Assembly (NCBI GenBank): GCA_944383835.1
Contig: CALWRE010000055.1
Span: 1-37,299 of the forward strand
Reading direction: 5' to 3'
DNA: 37,299 nucleotides
Origin: an uncultured Lachnospiraceae bacterium
Lineage (GTDB): Bacteria; Bacillota; Clostridia; Lachnospirales; Lachnospiraceae
Shown here: positions 15,107 through 28,993 of the stretch, in pieces
Layout: every line of letters starts with the position of its first letter
Position numbering within the stretch: position 1 is the first letter of the stretch
Made by a program: the position numbers and the translations under genes
Notes under the pieces: generated by a model
What the model was told of the DNA's origin: nothing
Seen by the model: only the letters and a program-made list of their open reading frames with translations
Databases searched by the model: none

Positions 15107-15577
15107 TTATTTGGCTGCTTCTTTCTTGTCTTTTTTATCTTTCTTAAAGCGGGAGAAGAAGCCTTTCTTCTTCTCAGGGGGCTTGATGGTCTGGCCGCGG
15201 ACGCTCTTTACCTCACGGATATAGATACCGCTGATAACCACCTTTGCCTCGGATTTCACTGGCAGGACCTCAAAGGCTTTATTGTCGGCCAGCATCACCA
15301 TAATCCGGTTGCCAACTTTAGCTTTTACCACGGGAACCTTGGCTCTTCTGGCGTATTTCGGCGTCTGGGCCAATACCTGAGCCGGCAGCCCCGACTCCTT
15401 CAGACGCATAATCTTTTTGTCGATAATCAGCATGGACACAGTCTGGGCCATCTGCTCCATCAGCTGTTCCTGCTCTACTTGCCGGCGCTGCAGCTTGCTC
15501 CCGACAAAATATAAGGCGACGACAGCAATGACCAGAACGACAATGATGCCGATTATCAAGTATGCCCACCACGGCAT
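15107..15577 (-). CDS. Single-span membrane protein with lysine-rich C-terminus, unknown function
   Basis: I do not recognise a named family. The 156-residue product has one N-terminal membrane helix (WAYLIIGIIVVLVIAVVALYFVG), a predicted coiled segment (RRQVEQEQLMEQMAQ), and a soluble domain of beta-rich character (PVVKAKVGNRIMVMLADNKA, VVISGIYIREVKSV). It ends in a strongly basic tail (KKKGFFSRFKKDKKDKKEAAK-like). The topology superficially recalls YajC, but the YajC motif around GD(E)VVTIGG is absent. The ATG follows AAGGAGGAATATGCC, and a strong promoter lies at 15645-15673. It looks well expressed and conserved in style. Confidence 0.75.
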   Translation of the reverse strand: MPWWAYLIIGIIVVLVIAVVALYFVGSKLQRRQVEQEQLMEQMAQTVSMLIIDKKIMRLKESGLPAQVLAQTPKYARRAKVPVVKAKVGNRIMVMLADNKAFEVLPVKSEAKVVISGIYIREVKSVRGQTIKPPEKKKGFFSRFKKDKKDKKEAAK

Positions 15578-15644
15578 GGCATATTCCTCCTTCTACGTAA
15601 GTCGGCAGTCCGCAGGGGTGACCGGAACCTGCCTCATGTTGACG

Positions 15645-15673
15645 ATTATAACATTCCTTTCTAAAACATGCAA
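15645..15673 (-). promoter_or_regulatory. Promoter of the single-span membrane protein gene
   Basis: On the minus strand TTGCAT (15673-15668) and TATAAT (15650-15645) are exactly 17 bp apart. Confidence 0.8.
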
Positions 15674-15758
15674 CTTGTTTCACATTTCATATTTGCGAAA
15701 CACCTGTATCGTTACATTTTCGTAGGAATTATTCTGGAATTTTTTGTACATATTTTTA

Positions 15759-15787
15759 TTGACAGGCTTGAAAGGGCGTGATATTAT
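15759..15787 (+). promoter_or_regulatory. rpoB promoter
   Basis: TTGACA (15759-15764) and TATTAT (15782-15787) are 17 bp apart, about 84 bases upstream of the rpoB start. rpoB therefore has its own promoter rather than relying on rplJ-rplL read-through. Confidence 0.82.
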
Positions 15788-15870
15788 GAAGAGTACACTA
15801 TTGTGGTGTGGTATGCCATGGCAGGGAAATGCCACACAGATGGAATATAGAAAACAGGGGTGAAACGTTA

Positions 15871-18800
15871 ATGGAAAAAAGCAAAATCCGTCCGGTGCGC
15901 GCAGGCAAGAACGTGAGAATGAGCTTTTCGAGACGGAAAGAAGTCCTCGAGATGCCCAATTTGATCGAGATCCAGAAAAACTCCTATCAGTGGTTCCTTG
16001 ACGAAGGACTGAAGGAGGTTTTCAATGATATCTCCCCGATCGCGGACTTCGGCGGTCATTTGAGCTTGGAATTTATTGATTTTACATTATGCAAAGATGA
16101 TGTAAAGTATACCATTGATGAATGCAAGGAGAGAGACGCGACCTATGCCGCTCCCTTGAAGGTACGCGTAAGACTGATCAATAAAGAGACAGACGAAATC
16201 AATGAGCATGAAATTTTTATGGGCGATCTGCCTCTGATGACGGACACGGGCTCCTTCGTGATCAATGGAGCCGAGCGCGTTATTGTCAGCCAGCTGGTTC
16301 GTTCACCCGGTATCTACTATGGAATTACCCATGATAAATTAGGAAAGAAGCTGTACTCCTGCACCGTGATTCCCAACCGCGGCGCATGGCTGGAGTACGA
16401 GACCGATTCCAACGACGTCTTTTTCGTCCGCGTGGACCGCACCCGCAAGGTGCCGGTGACGGTTCTGATCCGTGCCCTGGGTTTTGGCACCAATGCGCAG
16501 ATCCGCGAGATCTTCGGCGACGAGCCTAAGATCGAGGCCAGTCTGGCAAAGGATCCTTCCGAGAATTACCAGGACGGCCTGCTGGAGCTGTATAAGAAGA
16601 TTCGTCCCGGCGAGCCCCTTTCCGTGGACAGCGCCGAGAGCCTGCTCAACAGCATGTTTTTTGATCCCAGAAGATATGACCTGGCAAAGGTCGGCCGCTA
16701 TAAGTTCAATAAGAAGCTGGCCTTCAAGTACCGGCTGAAGAACAAGGTTCTGGCTGAGGACGTGGTGAGCACCGAGACCGGCGAGGTTTTAGCGGAGGCC
16801 GGCGAGGTTCTGACCCAGGCCAAGGCCGCCGAGATTCAGAACGCCGCTGTCCCTTACGTGTATGTGGTCGGGGAGACCCGGAACGTAAAGGTTCTTTCCA
16901 ATATGATGGTGGATATGGGCGCCTATGTTTCCTTTGACCCCCATGAGGCAGGGGTGAAGGAAATGGTCTACTATCCGGTGTTGAAGAAGATCCTGGAGGA
17001 GAACAGCACCGAGGAGGAGATCAAGGAGGCGGTTCGCCGCAATATGAGCGAGCTGGTGCCCAAGCACATTACGAAGGAAGATATCCTCGCCTCCATCAAT
17101 TACAACATGCATCTGGAGGAGGGCGTCGGCAATTCCGACGATATCGATCATCTGGGCAACCGCCGCATCCGCGCGGTGGGCGAGCTTTTGCAGAATCAGT
17201 ACCGCATCGGCCTGTCCCGCATGGAGAGAGTGGTCCGCGAGCGTATGACCACCCAGGACATCGAGGGTATTTCCCCTCAGTCCCTGATCAATATCAAGCC
17301 GGTGACGGCTGCGGTGAAGGAGTTCTTTGGCAGCTCCCAGCTGTCCCAGTTCATGGACCAGAACAACCCTCTGTCGGAGCTGACCCATAAGAGACGTCTG
17401 TCCGCCTTGGGCCCCGGCGGCCTGTCCCGTGACCGCGCCGGATTCGAGGTCCGCGACGTTCACTATTCCCACTATGGGCGCATGTGCCCCATTGAGACCC
17501 CCGAAGGTCCCAACATCGGCCTGATCAACTCCCTGGCCTGCTATGCCAGGGTCAATGAGTACGGTTTTGTGGAAGCCCCTTACCGTGTCGTAGATAAGAC
17601 AGATCCGAAGAATCCCGTTGTCACCGACGAGGTGATCTATCTGACCGCCGACGAGGAGGATAATTATATCGTGGCCCAGGCAAACGAGGCCTTGGACGAA
17701 GAGGGACATTTTGTCCGCAACAACGTTTCCGGCCGTTTCCGCGAGGAGACCTCCGAGTTTGAAAAGAGCAAGGTCGACCTGATGGACGTTTCCCCGAAGA
17801 TGGTATTCTCCGTGGCTACGGCCATGATCCCCTTCCTGGAAAACGACGACGCCAACCGCGCCCTGATGGGCTCCAACATGCAGCGCCAGGCGGTGCCGCT
17901 TCTGACCACCGAGGCCCCTGTCGTCGGCACCGGCATCGAGTACAAGGCGGCTGTGGACTCCGGCGTCTGCGTGATCGCAAAGAACGACGGCGTGGTGGAG
18001 CGCTGCTCCTCCAATGAAATCATCGTCCGCACCGACGCCGGCGAGCGCGAGGTCTACCATCTGACCAAGTTTAAGAGAAGCAACCAGAACAACTGCTACA
18101 ATCAGAGGCCCATCGTCTTTAAGGGCGATAAGGTCAAGGCCGGCGATGTGATTGCCGACGGCCCTTCCACCTGCGGCGGCGAGATCGCCCTGGGCAAGAA
18201 CCCTCTGATCGGCTTTATGACCTGGGAAGGATACAACTACGAGGACGCCGTTCTGCTCAGCGAGCGCATGGTGCAGGATGACGTCTACACCTCCATCCAT
18301 ATCGAGGAATATGAGGCGGAGGCCCGCGACACCAAGCTGGGACCGGAGGAGATTACCCGCGATGTGCCCGGCGTAGGCGACGACGCCCTGAAGGATCTGG
18401 ACGACCGCGGCATCATCCGCATCGGCGCGGAGGATCGCGCAGGCGATATCCTGGTGGGCAAGGTTACGCCCAAGGGCGAGACCGAGCTGACGGCGGAGGA
18501 GAGGCTGCTGCGCGCCATCTTCGGCGAGAAGGCCCGCGAGGTTCGCGACACCTCCCTGAAGGTGCCCCACGGCTCCTACGGCATCGTGGTGGATGCGAAG
18601 GTCTTTACACGGGACAACGGCGATGAGCTGAGCCCCGGCGTCAACGAGACGGTGCGCATCTACATTGCCCAGAAGAGAAAGATTTCCGTCGGCGACAAGA
18701 TGGCCGGCCGTCACGGCAACAAGGGTGTTGTTTCCCGCGTTCTGCCGGTGGAGGATATGCCTTATCTGCCCAACGGACGTCCGCTGGACATCGTGCTGAA

Positions 18801-19803
18801 CCCCCTGGGCGTGCCTTCCCGTATGAACATTGGGCAGGTGCTGGAAATCCATCTGAGCCTGGCTTCGATGGCCCTGGGCTTCAATGCTTCGACCCCTGTG
18901 TTTGACGGGGCCGACGAGAACGACATCCAGGATACCCTGGAGATGGCCAACGACTATGTAAACGGAACCTGGGAGGACTTCCAGGCGAAGTATCAGGATA
19001 TTGTGCGCCCGGAGGTGATGGAATACCTGGGGAGCCACTTGGAGCACAGAGAGCTCTGGAAGGGCGTGGAGATCCGCAGGGACGGCAAGGTGCGCCTGCG
19101 CGACGGCCGCACCGGCGAGTTCTTTGACAACCCGGTTACCATCGGCCACATGCATTACCTGAAGCTGCATCATCTGGTGGACGATAAGATCCATGCCCGT
19201 TCCACCGGCCCTTACTCCTTAGTGACCCAGCAGCCTCTGGGCGGCAAGGCCCAGTTCGGCGGACAGCGTTTCGGCGGGATGGAGGTCTGGGCCCTGGAGG
19301 CTTACGGCGCGGCTTACACGCTGCAGGAGATCCTGACCGTGAAGTCCGACGATGTGGTGGGCCGTGTGAAGACTTACGAGGCCATTATCAAGGGTGAGAA
19401 CATCCCCGAGGCCGGCATCCCCGAGTCCTTCAAGGTGCTCTTGAAAGAGCTGCAGGCCTTAGGCCTGGATGTGCGCCTGCTGCGCGACGACAACACCGAG
19501 GTGGAGCTCAAGGAGTCCAGCGAGATGGAGGACACCGATATCAAGGCGATCCTGAACGACCGGCATTACGGCAATTATAAAGAAGACCTGGACGGCATGG
19601 GTTATCAGAAGCAGGAGTTCAGCAACGAGGAGCTGGTCAATGTGGACGAAGCCTCCGATGAGGATGCGCCCGCCGACTATGACGATTACGCGGACGACTA
19701 CAGCGACGACTACCATGACGATTACAGCGACGATTATAATGGCGATGATTACAGCGATGCTTATGGCAGCGATTACAGCGACGACTATGGTGACGAAGAG
19801 TAA
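15871..19803 (+). CDS. rpoB: RNA polymerase beta subunit
   Basis: The 1310-residue core subunit forms the catalytic cleft with beta-prime. The rifampicin pocket is plain: [20 protein letters not shown] with D496 and H506, then [10 protein letters not shown] with S511, corresponding to E. coli D516, H526 and S531 and all in the sensitive state. Other landmarks are [32 protein letters not shown] and [10 protein letters not shown]. The large lineage inserts of proteobacterial RpoB are absent. I chose the ATG at 15871 (site AGGGGTGAAA). An upstream in-frame start at 15808 has no site and lies in the leader. The C-terminus is unusual: residues 1268-1310 are nearly all Asp, Tyr, Ser and Gly in repeats of the type SDDY. 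rpoC follows after 15 bp. Confidence 0.98.
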   Translation: MEKSKIRPVRAGKNVRMSFSRRKEVLEMPNLIEIQKNSYQWFLDEGLKEVFNDISPIADFGGHLSLEFIDFTLCKDDVKYTIDECKERDATYAAPLKVRVRLINKETDEINEHEIFMGDLPLMTDTGSFVINGAERVIVSQLVRSPGIYYGITHDKLGKKLYSCTVIPNRGAWLEYETDSNDVFFVRVDRTRKVPVTVLIRALGFGTNAQIREIFGDEPKIEASLAKDPSENYQDGLLELYKKIRPGEPLSVDSAESLLNSMFFDPRRYDLAKVGRYKFNKKLAFKYRLKNKVLAEDVVSTETGEVLAEAGEVLTQAKAAEIQNAAVPYVYVVGETRNVKVLSNMMVDMGAYVSFDPHEAGVKEMVYYPVLKKILEENSTEEEIKEAVRRNMSELVPKHITKEDILASINYNMHLEEGVGNSDDIDHLGNRRIRAVGELLQNQYRIGLSRMERVVRERMTTQDIEGISPQSLINIKPVTAAVKEFFGSSQLSQFMDQNNPLSELTHKRRLSALGPGGLSRDRAGFEVRDVHYSHYGRMCPIETPEGPNIGLINSLACYARVNEYGFVEAPYRVVDKTDPKNPVVTDEVIYLTADEEDNYIVAQANEALDEEGHFVRNNVSGRFREETSEFEKSKVDLMDVSPKMVFSVATAMIPFLENDDANRALMGSNMQRQAVPLLTTEAPVVGTGIEYKAAVDSGVCVIAKNDGVVERCSSNEIIVRTDAGEREVYHLTKFKRSNQNNCYNQRPIVFKGDKVKAGDVIADGPSTCGGEIALGKNPLIGFMTWEGYNYEDAVLLSERMVQDDVYTSIHIEEYEAEARDTKLGPEEITRDVPGVGDDALKDLDDRGIIRIGAEDRAGDILVGKVTPKGETELTAEERLLRAIFGEKAREVRDTSLKVPHGSYGIVVDAKVFTRDNGDELSPGVNETVRIYIAQKRKISVGDKMAGRHGNKGVVSRVLPVEDMPYLPNGRPLDIVLNPLGVPSRMNIGQVLEIHLSLASMALGFNASTPVFDGADENDIQDTLEMANDYVNGTWEDFQAKYQDIVRPEVMEYLGSHLEHRELWKGVEIRRDGKVRLRDGRTGEFFDNPVTIGHMHYLKLHHLVDDKIHARSTGPYSLVTQQPLGGKAQFGGQRFGGMEVWALEAYGAAYTLQEILTVKSDDVVGRVKTYEAIIKGENIPEAGIPESFKVLLKELQALGLDVRLLRDDNTEVELKESSEMEDTDIKAILNDRHYGNYKEDLDGMGYQKQEFSNEELVNVDEASDEDAPADYDDYADDYSDDYHDDYSDDYNGDDYSDAYGSDYSDDYGDEE

Positions 19804-19818
19804 GAAAGGAGTAGAGAC

Positions 19819-23574
<3,756 letters not shown>

Positions 23575-23609
23575 ACGATAGACAGCAGTCCATACAGATA
23601 AAAGGAGAA

Positions 23610-23654
23610 GAGGTCCCCAAAGGCCGTTTGGCCGGCCGGGGGCCTCTCTTTTTG
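23610..23654 (+). terminator. Terminator after rpoC
   Basis: GAGGTCCCC (23610-23618) pairs with GGGGGCCTC (23638-23646), one G-U pair included. A GGCC/GGCC stem lies inside the loop, and TCTTTTT follows. Confidence 0.88.
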
Positions 23655-23681
23655 CGGTGGTTTTCTTGACCGAAAATTAAC

Positions 23682-23710
23682 TTGAACTTTTGTACAAAAT
23701 GTTTTACAAT
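23682..23710 (+). promoter_or_regulatory. Promoter of the membrane-protein gene between rpoC and rpsL
   Basis: TTGAAC (23682-23687) and TACAAT (23705-23710) are 17 bp apart. The spacer begins with the 12-bp palindrome TTTTGTACAAAA (23688-23699), a candidate operator. Confidence 0.65.
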
Positions 23711-23797
23711 AAACCAGAGGATTCCTTTCTCCCCAGTGGGAAGCGCTTCGCAGCGGGGGAGGAGGGACGAATAAACGAGGAAGAGGTGAGTATTCTT

Positions 23798-24184
23798 ATG
23801 AGAAAAAGTAGGTATGGTTTTAATCTGTGGTTTTATCCGGCGATTGTCCTGCTGCTGGCGATTTTCGGGCAGACCCTGCTGTGCGGCCTGATTACGATTT
23901 TTGCCATTGCCGCGGAGAAGGACGAGTGGACGTCCCGCCAGACGATGGAGGCCTTTTTGCTGAGCCTGGTCAATGCCCTGGTTTCGGTAATCATCGATCT
24001 GTTTGGCATTATAACCTGGATTCCGCTGCTGGGAGATCTGCTGTCGCGCATCCTGGCCTTCTGCGCCGGTGTGATCGGCCTCGTCGTGCTGGTTGTGGCC
24101 GTGATCGGCATTCTTCGCGCCAGCAAGAACGAAGAGATCCGGATCCCGATTGTCCATGGCTTTGTCAACAAGATTTTCGCATAA
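23798..24184 (+). CDS. Small polytopic membrane protein inserted between rpoC and rpsL
   Basis: The 128-residue product has three to four hydrophobic helices (about residues 9-40, 48-75 and 78-108) and a short C-terminal tail with ILRASKNEEIRIPI. That ending and layout resemble DUF4870/Tic20-like proteins, but the assignment is tentative. The ATG at 23798 follows GAGGTGAG. A longer frame from 23690 begins inside the promoter spacer and is rejected. Its location is odd: many Firmicutes have an L7Ae-like gene between rpoC and rpsL. It has its own promoter and is bounded by the rpoC terminator and the str promoter, so it appears to be transcribed on its own. Confidence 0.75.
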   Translation: MRKSRYGFNLWFYPAIVLLLAIFGQTLLCGLITIFAIAAEKDEWTSRQTMEAFLLSLVNALVSVIIDLFGIITWIPLLGDLLSRILAFCAGVIGLVVLVVAVIGILRASKNEEIRIPIVHGFVNKIFA

Positions 24185-24212
24185 ACTAACGGAAATCTCA
24201 CAGACAAAACCC

Positions 24213-24241
24213 TTGACACGGAAAATATCAACGTATATAAT
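24213..24241 (+). promoter_or_regulatory. str operon promoter (consensus)
   Basis: TTGACA (24213-24218) and TATAAT (24236-24241) are exactly 17 bp apart, a full consensus sigma-A promoter. The predicted start is near 24248. Confidence 0.93.
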
Positions 24242-24276
24242 AAGTAGGCGTGCATAAAAACGCCTACTTTTTATGC
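24242..24276 (+). terminator. Overlapping inverted repeats at the str transcription start; possible read-through terminator
   Basis: Two mutually exclusive hairpins are possible. The first pairs AAGTAGGCGT (24242-24251) with ACGCCTACTT (24260-24269), a 10-bp perfect stem followed by TTTTT-type sequence, so it resembles an intrinsic terminator. The second pairs GCATAAAAA (24252-24260) with TTTTTATGC (24268-24276). The first arm lies partly upstream of the predicted start, so only transcripts coming from the preceding gene would contain the whole first hairpin. Confidence 0.6.
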
Positions 24277-24350
24277 GCGGGAATATCCGCTGCGGGTTTG
24301 CGGCGGAGATCCATATTATAATTAAGAAGAAATCTACAGGAGGTGAAAAA

Positions 24351-24764
24351 ATGCCTACATTCAACCAGTTAGTGAGAAAAGGAAGGCAGACGGCTGTGAA
24401 GAAGAGCACGGCTCCCGCTTTGCAGAAGGGTTACAATTCCCTGAAGAAGAAGGCGACCAACGAGTCCGCTCCTCAGAAGAGAGGCGTCTGCACCGCAGTC
24501 AAGACTACCACTCCTAAGAAACCTAACTCCGCACTGCGTAAGATTGCCAGAGTACGTCTTTCCAACGGTATTGAGGTTACCAGCTACATTCCCGGCGAAG
24601 GACACAATCTGCAGGAGCACAGCGTTGTGATGATCCGCGGCGGCCGTGTGAAGGATCTTCCCGGTACCCGTTACCACATCATCCGCGGAACGCTGGACAC
24701 TGCCGGTGTCGCGAAGAGAAGACAGGCCCGTTCCAAATACGGCGCCAAGAGACCGAAGAAATAA
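24351..24764 (+). CDS. rpsL: 30S ribosomal protein S12
   Basis: The 137-residue decoding-site protein has the usual Firmicutes start [13 protein letters not shown] and an N-terminal insertion of about 14 residues compared with E. coli. The streptomycin-related loops are wild type: [13 protein letters not shown] with K56/K57, and [13 protein letters not shown]. The ATG at 24351 follows a full-strength AGGAGGTG. The longer frame from 24273 would start in the leader hairpin and is rejected. It is the first gene of the str operon. Confidence 0.98.
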   Translation: MPTFNQLVRKGRQTAVKKSTAPALQKGYNSLKKKATNESAPQKRGVCTAVKTTTPKKPNSALRKIARVRLSNGIEVTSYIPGEGHNLQEHSVVMIRGGRVKDLPGTRYHIIRGTLDTAGVAKRRQARSKYGAKRPKK

Positions 24765-24767
24765 TCC

Positions 24768-24954
24768 GCGAACCATTCGGGAAAGCTTTCTTTGGTTTGC
24801 TATAGGACTTTAGATTTGTTACAGTGCACGGAATGAAGCATTTTTACCCTGTAGGCAGGTTATAGAAGCGGCCCGCGGCGCGGGCGCACAGGCACACATT
24901 ACCGAGCGCGAACACATAAGTGAGTACCTATGATCTAATTTAAGCCCTTAGGGC
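24768..24954 (+). promoter_or_regulatory. Structured rpsL-rpsG intercistronic region
   Basis: The 216-bp gap between rpsL and rpsG contains several hairpins: GCGAACCA/TGGTTTGC (24768-24775 and 24793-24800, one wobble) enclosing GAAAGCTTTC; GCCCGCG/CGCGGGC around one base (24871-24885); and GCCCTTAGGGC (24944-24954) a few bases ahead of the rpsG ribosome site. In E. coli the corresponding gap is the target of S7 autoregulation, so a similar role is possible. Confidence 0.5.
24797..24825 (+). promoter_or_regulatory. Possible internal promoter before rpsG
   Basis: TTGCTA (24797-24802) and TACAGT (24820-24825) are 17 bp apart. Both boxes are moderate. The spacer starts TAGGACTT, which also occurs in the spacer of the tuf promoter. 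Confidence 0.4.
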
Positions 24955-24980
24955 AGAATTTAATTAAGGAGGGAAGTAAC

Positions 24981-25451
24981 GTGCCACGTAAAGGACATAC
25001 GCAGAAAAGAGACGTTTTAGCGGATCCTCTGTACAACAATAAAGTCGTGACCAAGCTGATCAACAACATCATGCTGGACGGCAAGAAGGGCGTTGCGCAG
25101 AAGATCGTTTACGGAGCATTTGAGACGGTGGAAGAAAAGACCGGCAAGCCTGCTCTGGAAGTGTTTGAAGAGGCCATGAACAACATCATGCCTGTTCTGG
25201 AAGTCAAGGCAAAGCGTGTCGGCGGCGCCACCTACCAGGTGCCCATCGAGGTGAAGCCTGACAGAAGGCAGGCCCTGGCTCTGCGCTGGCTGACCATGTT
25301 CTCCCGCAAGAGAGGCGAGAAGACCATGAAGGAAAGACTGGCCGCCGAGCTGATGGATGCGTCCAATAATACCGGCGCAGCCGTTAAGAGAAAAGAAGAC
25401 ATGCACAAAATGGCAGAGGCCAACAAGGCGTTTGCGCATTACAGATTTTAA
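24981..25451 (+). CDS. rpsG: 30S ribosomal protein S7
   Basis: A 156-residue assembly protein of the 30S head, with the standard start [19 protein letters not shown] and the 16S-binding segment [20 protein letters not shown]. It starts with GTG at 24981 behind AAGGAGGGAAG. The length is normal. S7 commonly represses its own operon, and the structured gap upstream would be the natural site. Confidence 0.98.
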   Translation: MPRKGHTQKRDVLADPLYNNKVVTKLINNIMLDGKKGVAQKIVYGAFETVEEKTGKPALEVFEEAMNNIMPVLEVKAKRVGGATYQVPIEVKPDRRQALALRWLTMFSRKRGEKTMKERLAAELMDASNNTGAAVKRKEDMHKMAEANKAFAHYRF

Positions 25452-25485
25452 TCTGCAGGCCTCAGTTGTTTGAAGGAGGAAAACC

Positions 25486-27606
25486 TTGGCTGGAAGAGAA
25501 TATCCCTTAGAGAGAACCAGAAACATCGGTATTATGGCTCATATCGACGCCGGCAAGACCACCTTGACGGAGCGTATCCTCTATTATACCGGTGTGAACT
25601 ACAAGATAGGTGATACCCACGAGGGCACCGCTACCATGGACTGGATGGAGCAGGAGCAGGAGAGAGGAATCACCATCACTTCGGCCGCCACCACATGTCA
25701 CTGGACCCTTGAAAAAGAGACGAAGCCCGCTCCCGGAGCCCTGGAGCACCGCATCAACATTATCGATACTCCTGGACACGTGGATTTCACCGTGGAAGTG
25801 GAGCGTTCCCTGCGCGTGCTGGACAGCGCCGTCGGCGTGTTCTGCGCCAAGGGCGGTGTGGAGCCTCAGTCTGAGAACGTATGGCGTCAGGCCGATAAGT
25901 ACAATGTACCCCGTATCGCTTTCATCAATAAGATGGACATTATGGGTGCGGATTTTTACAAAGCAGTAGATCAGATTAAGACCCGTCTGGGCCACAATCC
26001 AGTCCCGATTCAGCTGCCCATCGGCAAGGAGGATGATTTCAAAGGAGTCATCGACCTGTTTGAGATGAAAGCTTACATCTACAACGATGATAAGGGAACG
26101 GATATCACGGTTACGGATATCCCCGAGGATATGAAGGACGATGCGGAGCTGTATCGCACCAGCATGATCGAGGCCATCTGCGAGACCGATGACGATCTGA
26201 TGATGGAGTACCTGGATGGAAATGAGCCCGACGAGGCCGCCCTGAAGGCCGCCCTGCGCAAAGCCACCATCGCCGTGCAGGTGATCCCTGTCTGCTGCGG
26301 CAGCGCTTACCGCAACAAGGGCGTTCAGAAGCTTCTGGATGCCGTCATCGAATATATGCCCGCTCCGACCGATATTCCCGCTATCAAGGGCGTGGATCTG
26401 GACGGCAATGAGATTGAGAGACATTCTTCGGATGAGGAGCCTTTCGCTGCTCTGGCATTCAAGATCATGGCCGATCCCTTCGTGGGCAAGCTGGCATTCT
26501 TCCGCGTTTACTCCGGTACGCTTAATTCCGGTTCTTATGTGCTCAATGCCACGAAGAACAAGAAGGAGCGTGTGGGACGTATCCTGCAGATGCATGCCAA
26601 CAAGAGACAGGAGCTGGATAAGGTGTACTCCGGCGACATCGCTGCAGCCGTAGGCTTCAAGCTGACCACCACCGGCGACACCATCTGCGACGAGCAGCAT
26701 CCGGTAATCCTGGAGTCCATGGAGTTCCCGGAGCCGGTTATCGACATTGCCATCGAGCCCAAGACCAAGGCTGGCCAGGGCAAGATGGGCGAGGCGCTGG
26801 CAAAGCTGGCGGAGGAGGATCCCACCTTCCGCGCTCACACCGATCAGGAGACCGGTCAGACGATCATCTCCGGTATGGGCGAGCTGCATCTGGAGATCAT
26901 CGTGGACAGACTGCTGCGTGAGTTCAAGGTGGAGGCCAACGTAGGAGCTCCTCAGGTTGCCTACAAGGAGACCTTTACCAAGACCGTCGAGGTGGACAGC
27001 AAGTATGCGAAGCAGTCCGGCGGACGCGGCCAGTACGGCCACGCCAAGGTTCGCTTCGAGCCCATGGATCCCAACGGAGAGAAGACCTTCGAGTTCAACT
27101 CCGAGGTGGTGGGCGGCGCCATCCCGAAGGAATATATCCCTGCTGTCGGCGCCGGTATCGAGGAGGCGACCAAGGCCGGAATCCTGGGCGGCTATCCCGT
27201 TCTGGGCGTGAAGGCTACGGTATACGACGGATCCTACCATGAGGTAGACTCCTCTGAAATGGCATTCAAGATCGCCGGTTCCCTGGCGTTCAAGGAGGCC
27301 ATGCAGAAGGCCGGCTGCGTCCTGCTGGAGCCCATCATGAAGGTAGAGGTTACGATGCCCGAGGAATACATGGGCGACGTGATCGGCGACATCAACTCCC
27401 GCCGCGGACGTATCGAAGGCATGGAGGATGTGGGCGGCGGCAAGATGGTCAAGGGCTATGTGCCCCTGGCTGAGATGTTCGGCTATTCCACCGACCTGCG
27501 CAGCAAGACCCAGGGCCGCGGCAACTATTCGATGTTCTTCGAGAAGTACGAGCAGGTGCCCAAGAACGTTCAGGAGAAGATCCTGTCCGCCAGAAACGGC
27601 AAATAA
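25486..27606 (+). CDS. fusA: Elongation factor G
   Basis: The 706-residue GTPase drives ribosomal translocation. G1 is [20 protein letters not shown]2 is in [12 protein letters not shown]3 is DTPGHVDFT and G4 is NKMD. Domains II-V follow with normal length. It starts with TTG at 25486, preceded by AAGGAGG at good spacing, which is unusual for such a highly expressed gene but not unique. It lies 34 bp after rpsG. No stretch suggests a second, EF-G2-type paralogue. Confidence 0.98.
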   Translation: MAGREYPLERTRNIGIMAHIDAGKTTLTERILYYTGVNYKIGDTHEGTATMDWMEQEQERGITITSAATTCHWTLEKETKPAPGALEHRINIIDTPGHVDFTVEVERSLRVLDSAVGVFCAKGGVEPQSENVWRQADKYNVPRIAFINKMDIMGADFYKAVDQIKTRLGHNPVPIQLPIGKEDDFKGVIDLFEMKAYIYNDDKGTDITVTDIPEDMKDDAELYRTSMIEAICETDDDLMMEYLDGNEPDEAALKAALRKATIAVQVIPVCCGSAYRNKGVQKLLDAVIEYMPAPTDIPAIKGVDLDGNEIERHSSDEEPFAALAFKIMADPFVGKLAFFRVYSGTLNSGSYVLNATKNKKERVGRILQMHANKRQELDKVYSGDIAAAVGFKLTTTGDTICDEQHPVILESMEFPEPVIDIAIEPKTKAGQGKMGEALAKLAEEDPTFRAHTDQETGQTIISGMGELHLEIIVDRLLREFKVEANVGAPQVAYKETFTKTVEVDSKYAKQSGGRGQYGHAKVRFEPMDPNGEKTFEFNSEVVGGAIPKEYIPAVGAGIEEATKAGILGGYPVLGVKATVYDGSYHEVDSSEMAFKIAGSLAFKEAMQKAGCVLLEPIMKVEVTMPEEYMGDVIGDINSRRGRIEGMEDVGGGKMVKGYVPLAEMFGYSTDLRSKTQGRGNYSMFFEKYEQVPKNVQEKILSARNGK

Positions 27607-27653
27607 TCCGATGCAAAATAGGGCATAAGTACGGATATTCCGCTATTTTATGC

Positions 27654-27682
27654 TTGAAAACTTAGGACTTATCTAATATAAT
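27654..27682 (+). promoter_or_regulatory. tuf promoter
   Basis: TTGAAA (27654-27659) and TATAAT (27677-27682) are 17 bp apart, about 75 bases ahead of tuf. EF-Tu can thus be made independently of the str promoter. Confidence 0.85.
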
Positions 27683-27718
27683 AGAGACAGCCTGTTTTAA
27701 AAAAGAAATGAAACAACA

Positions 27719-27730
27719 GCCCTTAAGGGC
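27719..27730 (+). promoter_or_regulatory. GCCCTTAAGGGC palindrome upstream of the tuf ribosome site
   Basis: A perfect 12-bp palindrome lies 10 bases ahead of the AGGAGG of tuf. A near copy, GCCCTTAGGGC (24944-24954), lies at a similar place ahead of rpsG. Its function is unknown. Confidence 0.5.
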
Positions 27731-27756
27731 ACATGGTAAAAGGAGGACTTTTTAAA

Positions 27757-28950
27757 ATGGCAAAGGCTAAATTTGAGAGAACTAAGCCCCATTGTAACAT
27801 TGGCACCATTGGTCACGTTGACCATGGCAAGACCACTCTGACCGCCGCCATCACTTATGTTCTGCATAAGAGATACGGCCTGGGCGAGGAGGTTGCCTTC
27901 GATCAGATCGATAAGGCTCCCGAAGAGAGAGAGCGTGGTATCACCATCTCCACCGCCCATGTAGAGTATGAGACCCCCAACCGTCACTATGCGCACGTTG
28001 ACTGCCCCGGCCATGCTGACTATGTAAAGAACATGATCACCGGTGCTGCTCAGATGGACGGCGCTATCCTGGTTGTGGCTGCTACCGACGGCGTTATGGC
28101 TCAGACCCGTGAGCACATCCTGCTGGCTCGCCAGGTAGGCGTTCCCTATGTTGTTGTGTTCATGAACAAGTGCGACATGGTAGACGACGAGGAGCTCTTA
28201 GAGCTGGTTGACATGGAGATCCGCGATCTGCTCAACGAGTATGATTTCCCGGGCGATGACACCCCGATCATCCGCGGTTCCGCTCTGAAGGCTCTGGAAG
28301 ATCCCGATGGCCCTTGGGGCGACAAGATCGTTGAGCTGTTCAACGTAATCGACAATTACATCCCTACTCCTCAGCGCGATGTTGATAAGCCTTTCCTGAT
28401 GCCTGTTGAGGACGTATTCTCCATCACCGGCCGCGGCACCGTTGCCACCGGACGTGTAGAGAGCGGTACCGTTCATGTGCAGGACGAGGTTGAGATCGTC
28501 GGCCTGAAGGAAGAGAAGAGAAAAGTTGTTGTTACCGGCGTTGAGATGTTCCACAAGCTGCTGGACGAGGGCCAGGCTGGTGATAACATCGGCGCTCTGC
28601 TGCGTGGCGTGCAGAGAACGGAGATTCAGAGAGGACAGGTTCTGGCGAAACCCGGTTCCATCCATCCTCATACCAAGTTCACCGCTGAGGTGTACGTTCT
28701 GACCAAGGATGAGGGCGGCCGCCACACTCCTTTCTTCAACAACTACAGACCTCAGTTCTACTTCAGAACCACCGACGTTACCGGTCAGTGCATGCTGCCC
28801 GAGGGCGTTGAAATGTGCATGCCTGGTGACCACGTAACCATCACCGTTGAGCTGATCCACCCCGTAGCTATGGATCAGGGTCTGCTTTTCGCTATCCGTG
28901 AGGGCGGCAGAACCGTTGGCTCCGGCAAGGTTGCTACCATCATCGAATAA
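27757..28950 (+). CDS. tuf: Elongation factor Tu
   Basis: The 397-residue GTPase delivers aminoacyl-tRNA to the ribosome. G1 [15 protein letters not shown]3 [13 protein letters not shown] and G4 NKCDM are intact, as are domains II and III. The ATG at 27757 follows AAAAGGAGG. An in-frame ATG at 27733 overlaps that site and is rejected. Codon use is strongly biased, as expected. A terminator follows, so rpsJ and the S10 operon are not joined to tuf here. Confidence 0.98.
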   Translation: MAKAKFERTKPHCNIGTIGHVDHGKTTLTAAITYVLHKRYGLGEEVAFDQIDKAPEERERGITISTAHVEYETPNRHYAHVDCPGHADYVKNMITGAAQMDGAILVVAATDGVMAQTREHILLARQVGVPYVVVFMNKCDMVDDEELLELVDMEIRDLLNEYDFPGDDTPIIRGSALKALEDPDGPWGDKIVELFNVIDNYIPTPQRDVDKPFLMPVEDVFSITGRGTVATGRVESGTVHVQDEVEIVGLKEEKRKVVVTGVEMFHKLLDEGQAGDNIGALLRGVQRTEIQRGQVLAKPGSIHPHTKFTAEVYVLTKDEGGRHTPFFNNYRPQFYFRTTDVTGQCMLPEGVEMCMPGDHVTITVELIHPVAMDQGLLFAIREGGRTVGSGKVATIIE

Positions 28951-28993
28951 TGAATGAGGCTGATTTACAGCCAATCTGAATAGGCAAAATAAG

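Noticed and set aside
16789..19194. 801-codon open frame antisense to rpoB
   Set aside because: It mirrors the strongly biased codon use of rpoB, which seldom uses codons whose complements are stops. It has no family resemblance or ribosome site.
24273..24350. Longer start for rpsL
   Set aside because: It starts within the leader hairpins, and the S12 sequence begins with MPTFNQL at 24351 behind AGGAGGTG.
25507..27240. 577-codon open frame antisense to fusA
   Set aside because: Same codon-bias artefact; the protein has no recognisable domain. The antisense frames over rpoC (21625-22977) and the PRD gene (32994-34352) are rejected likewise.
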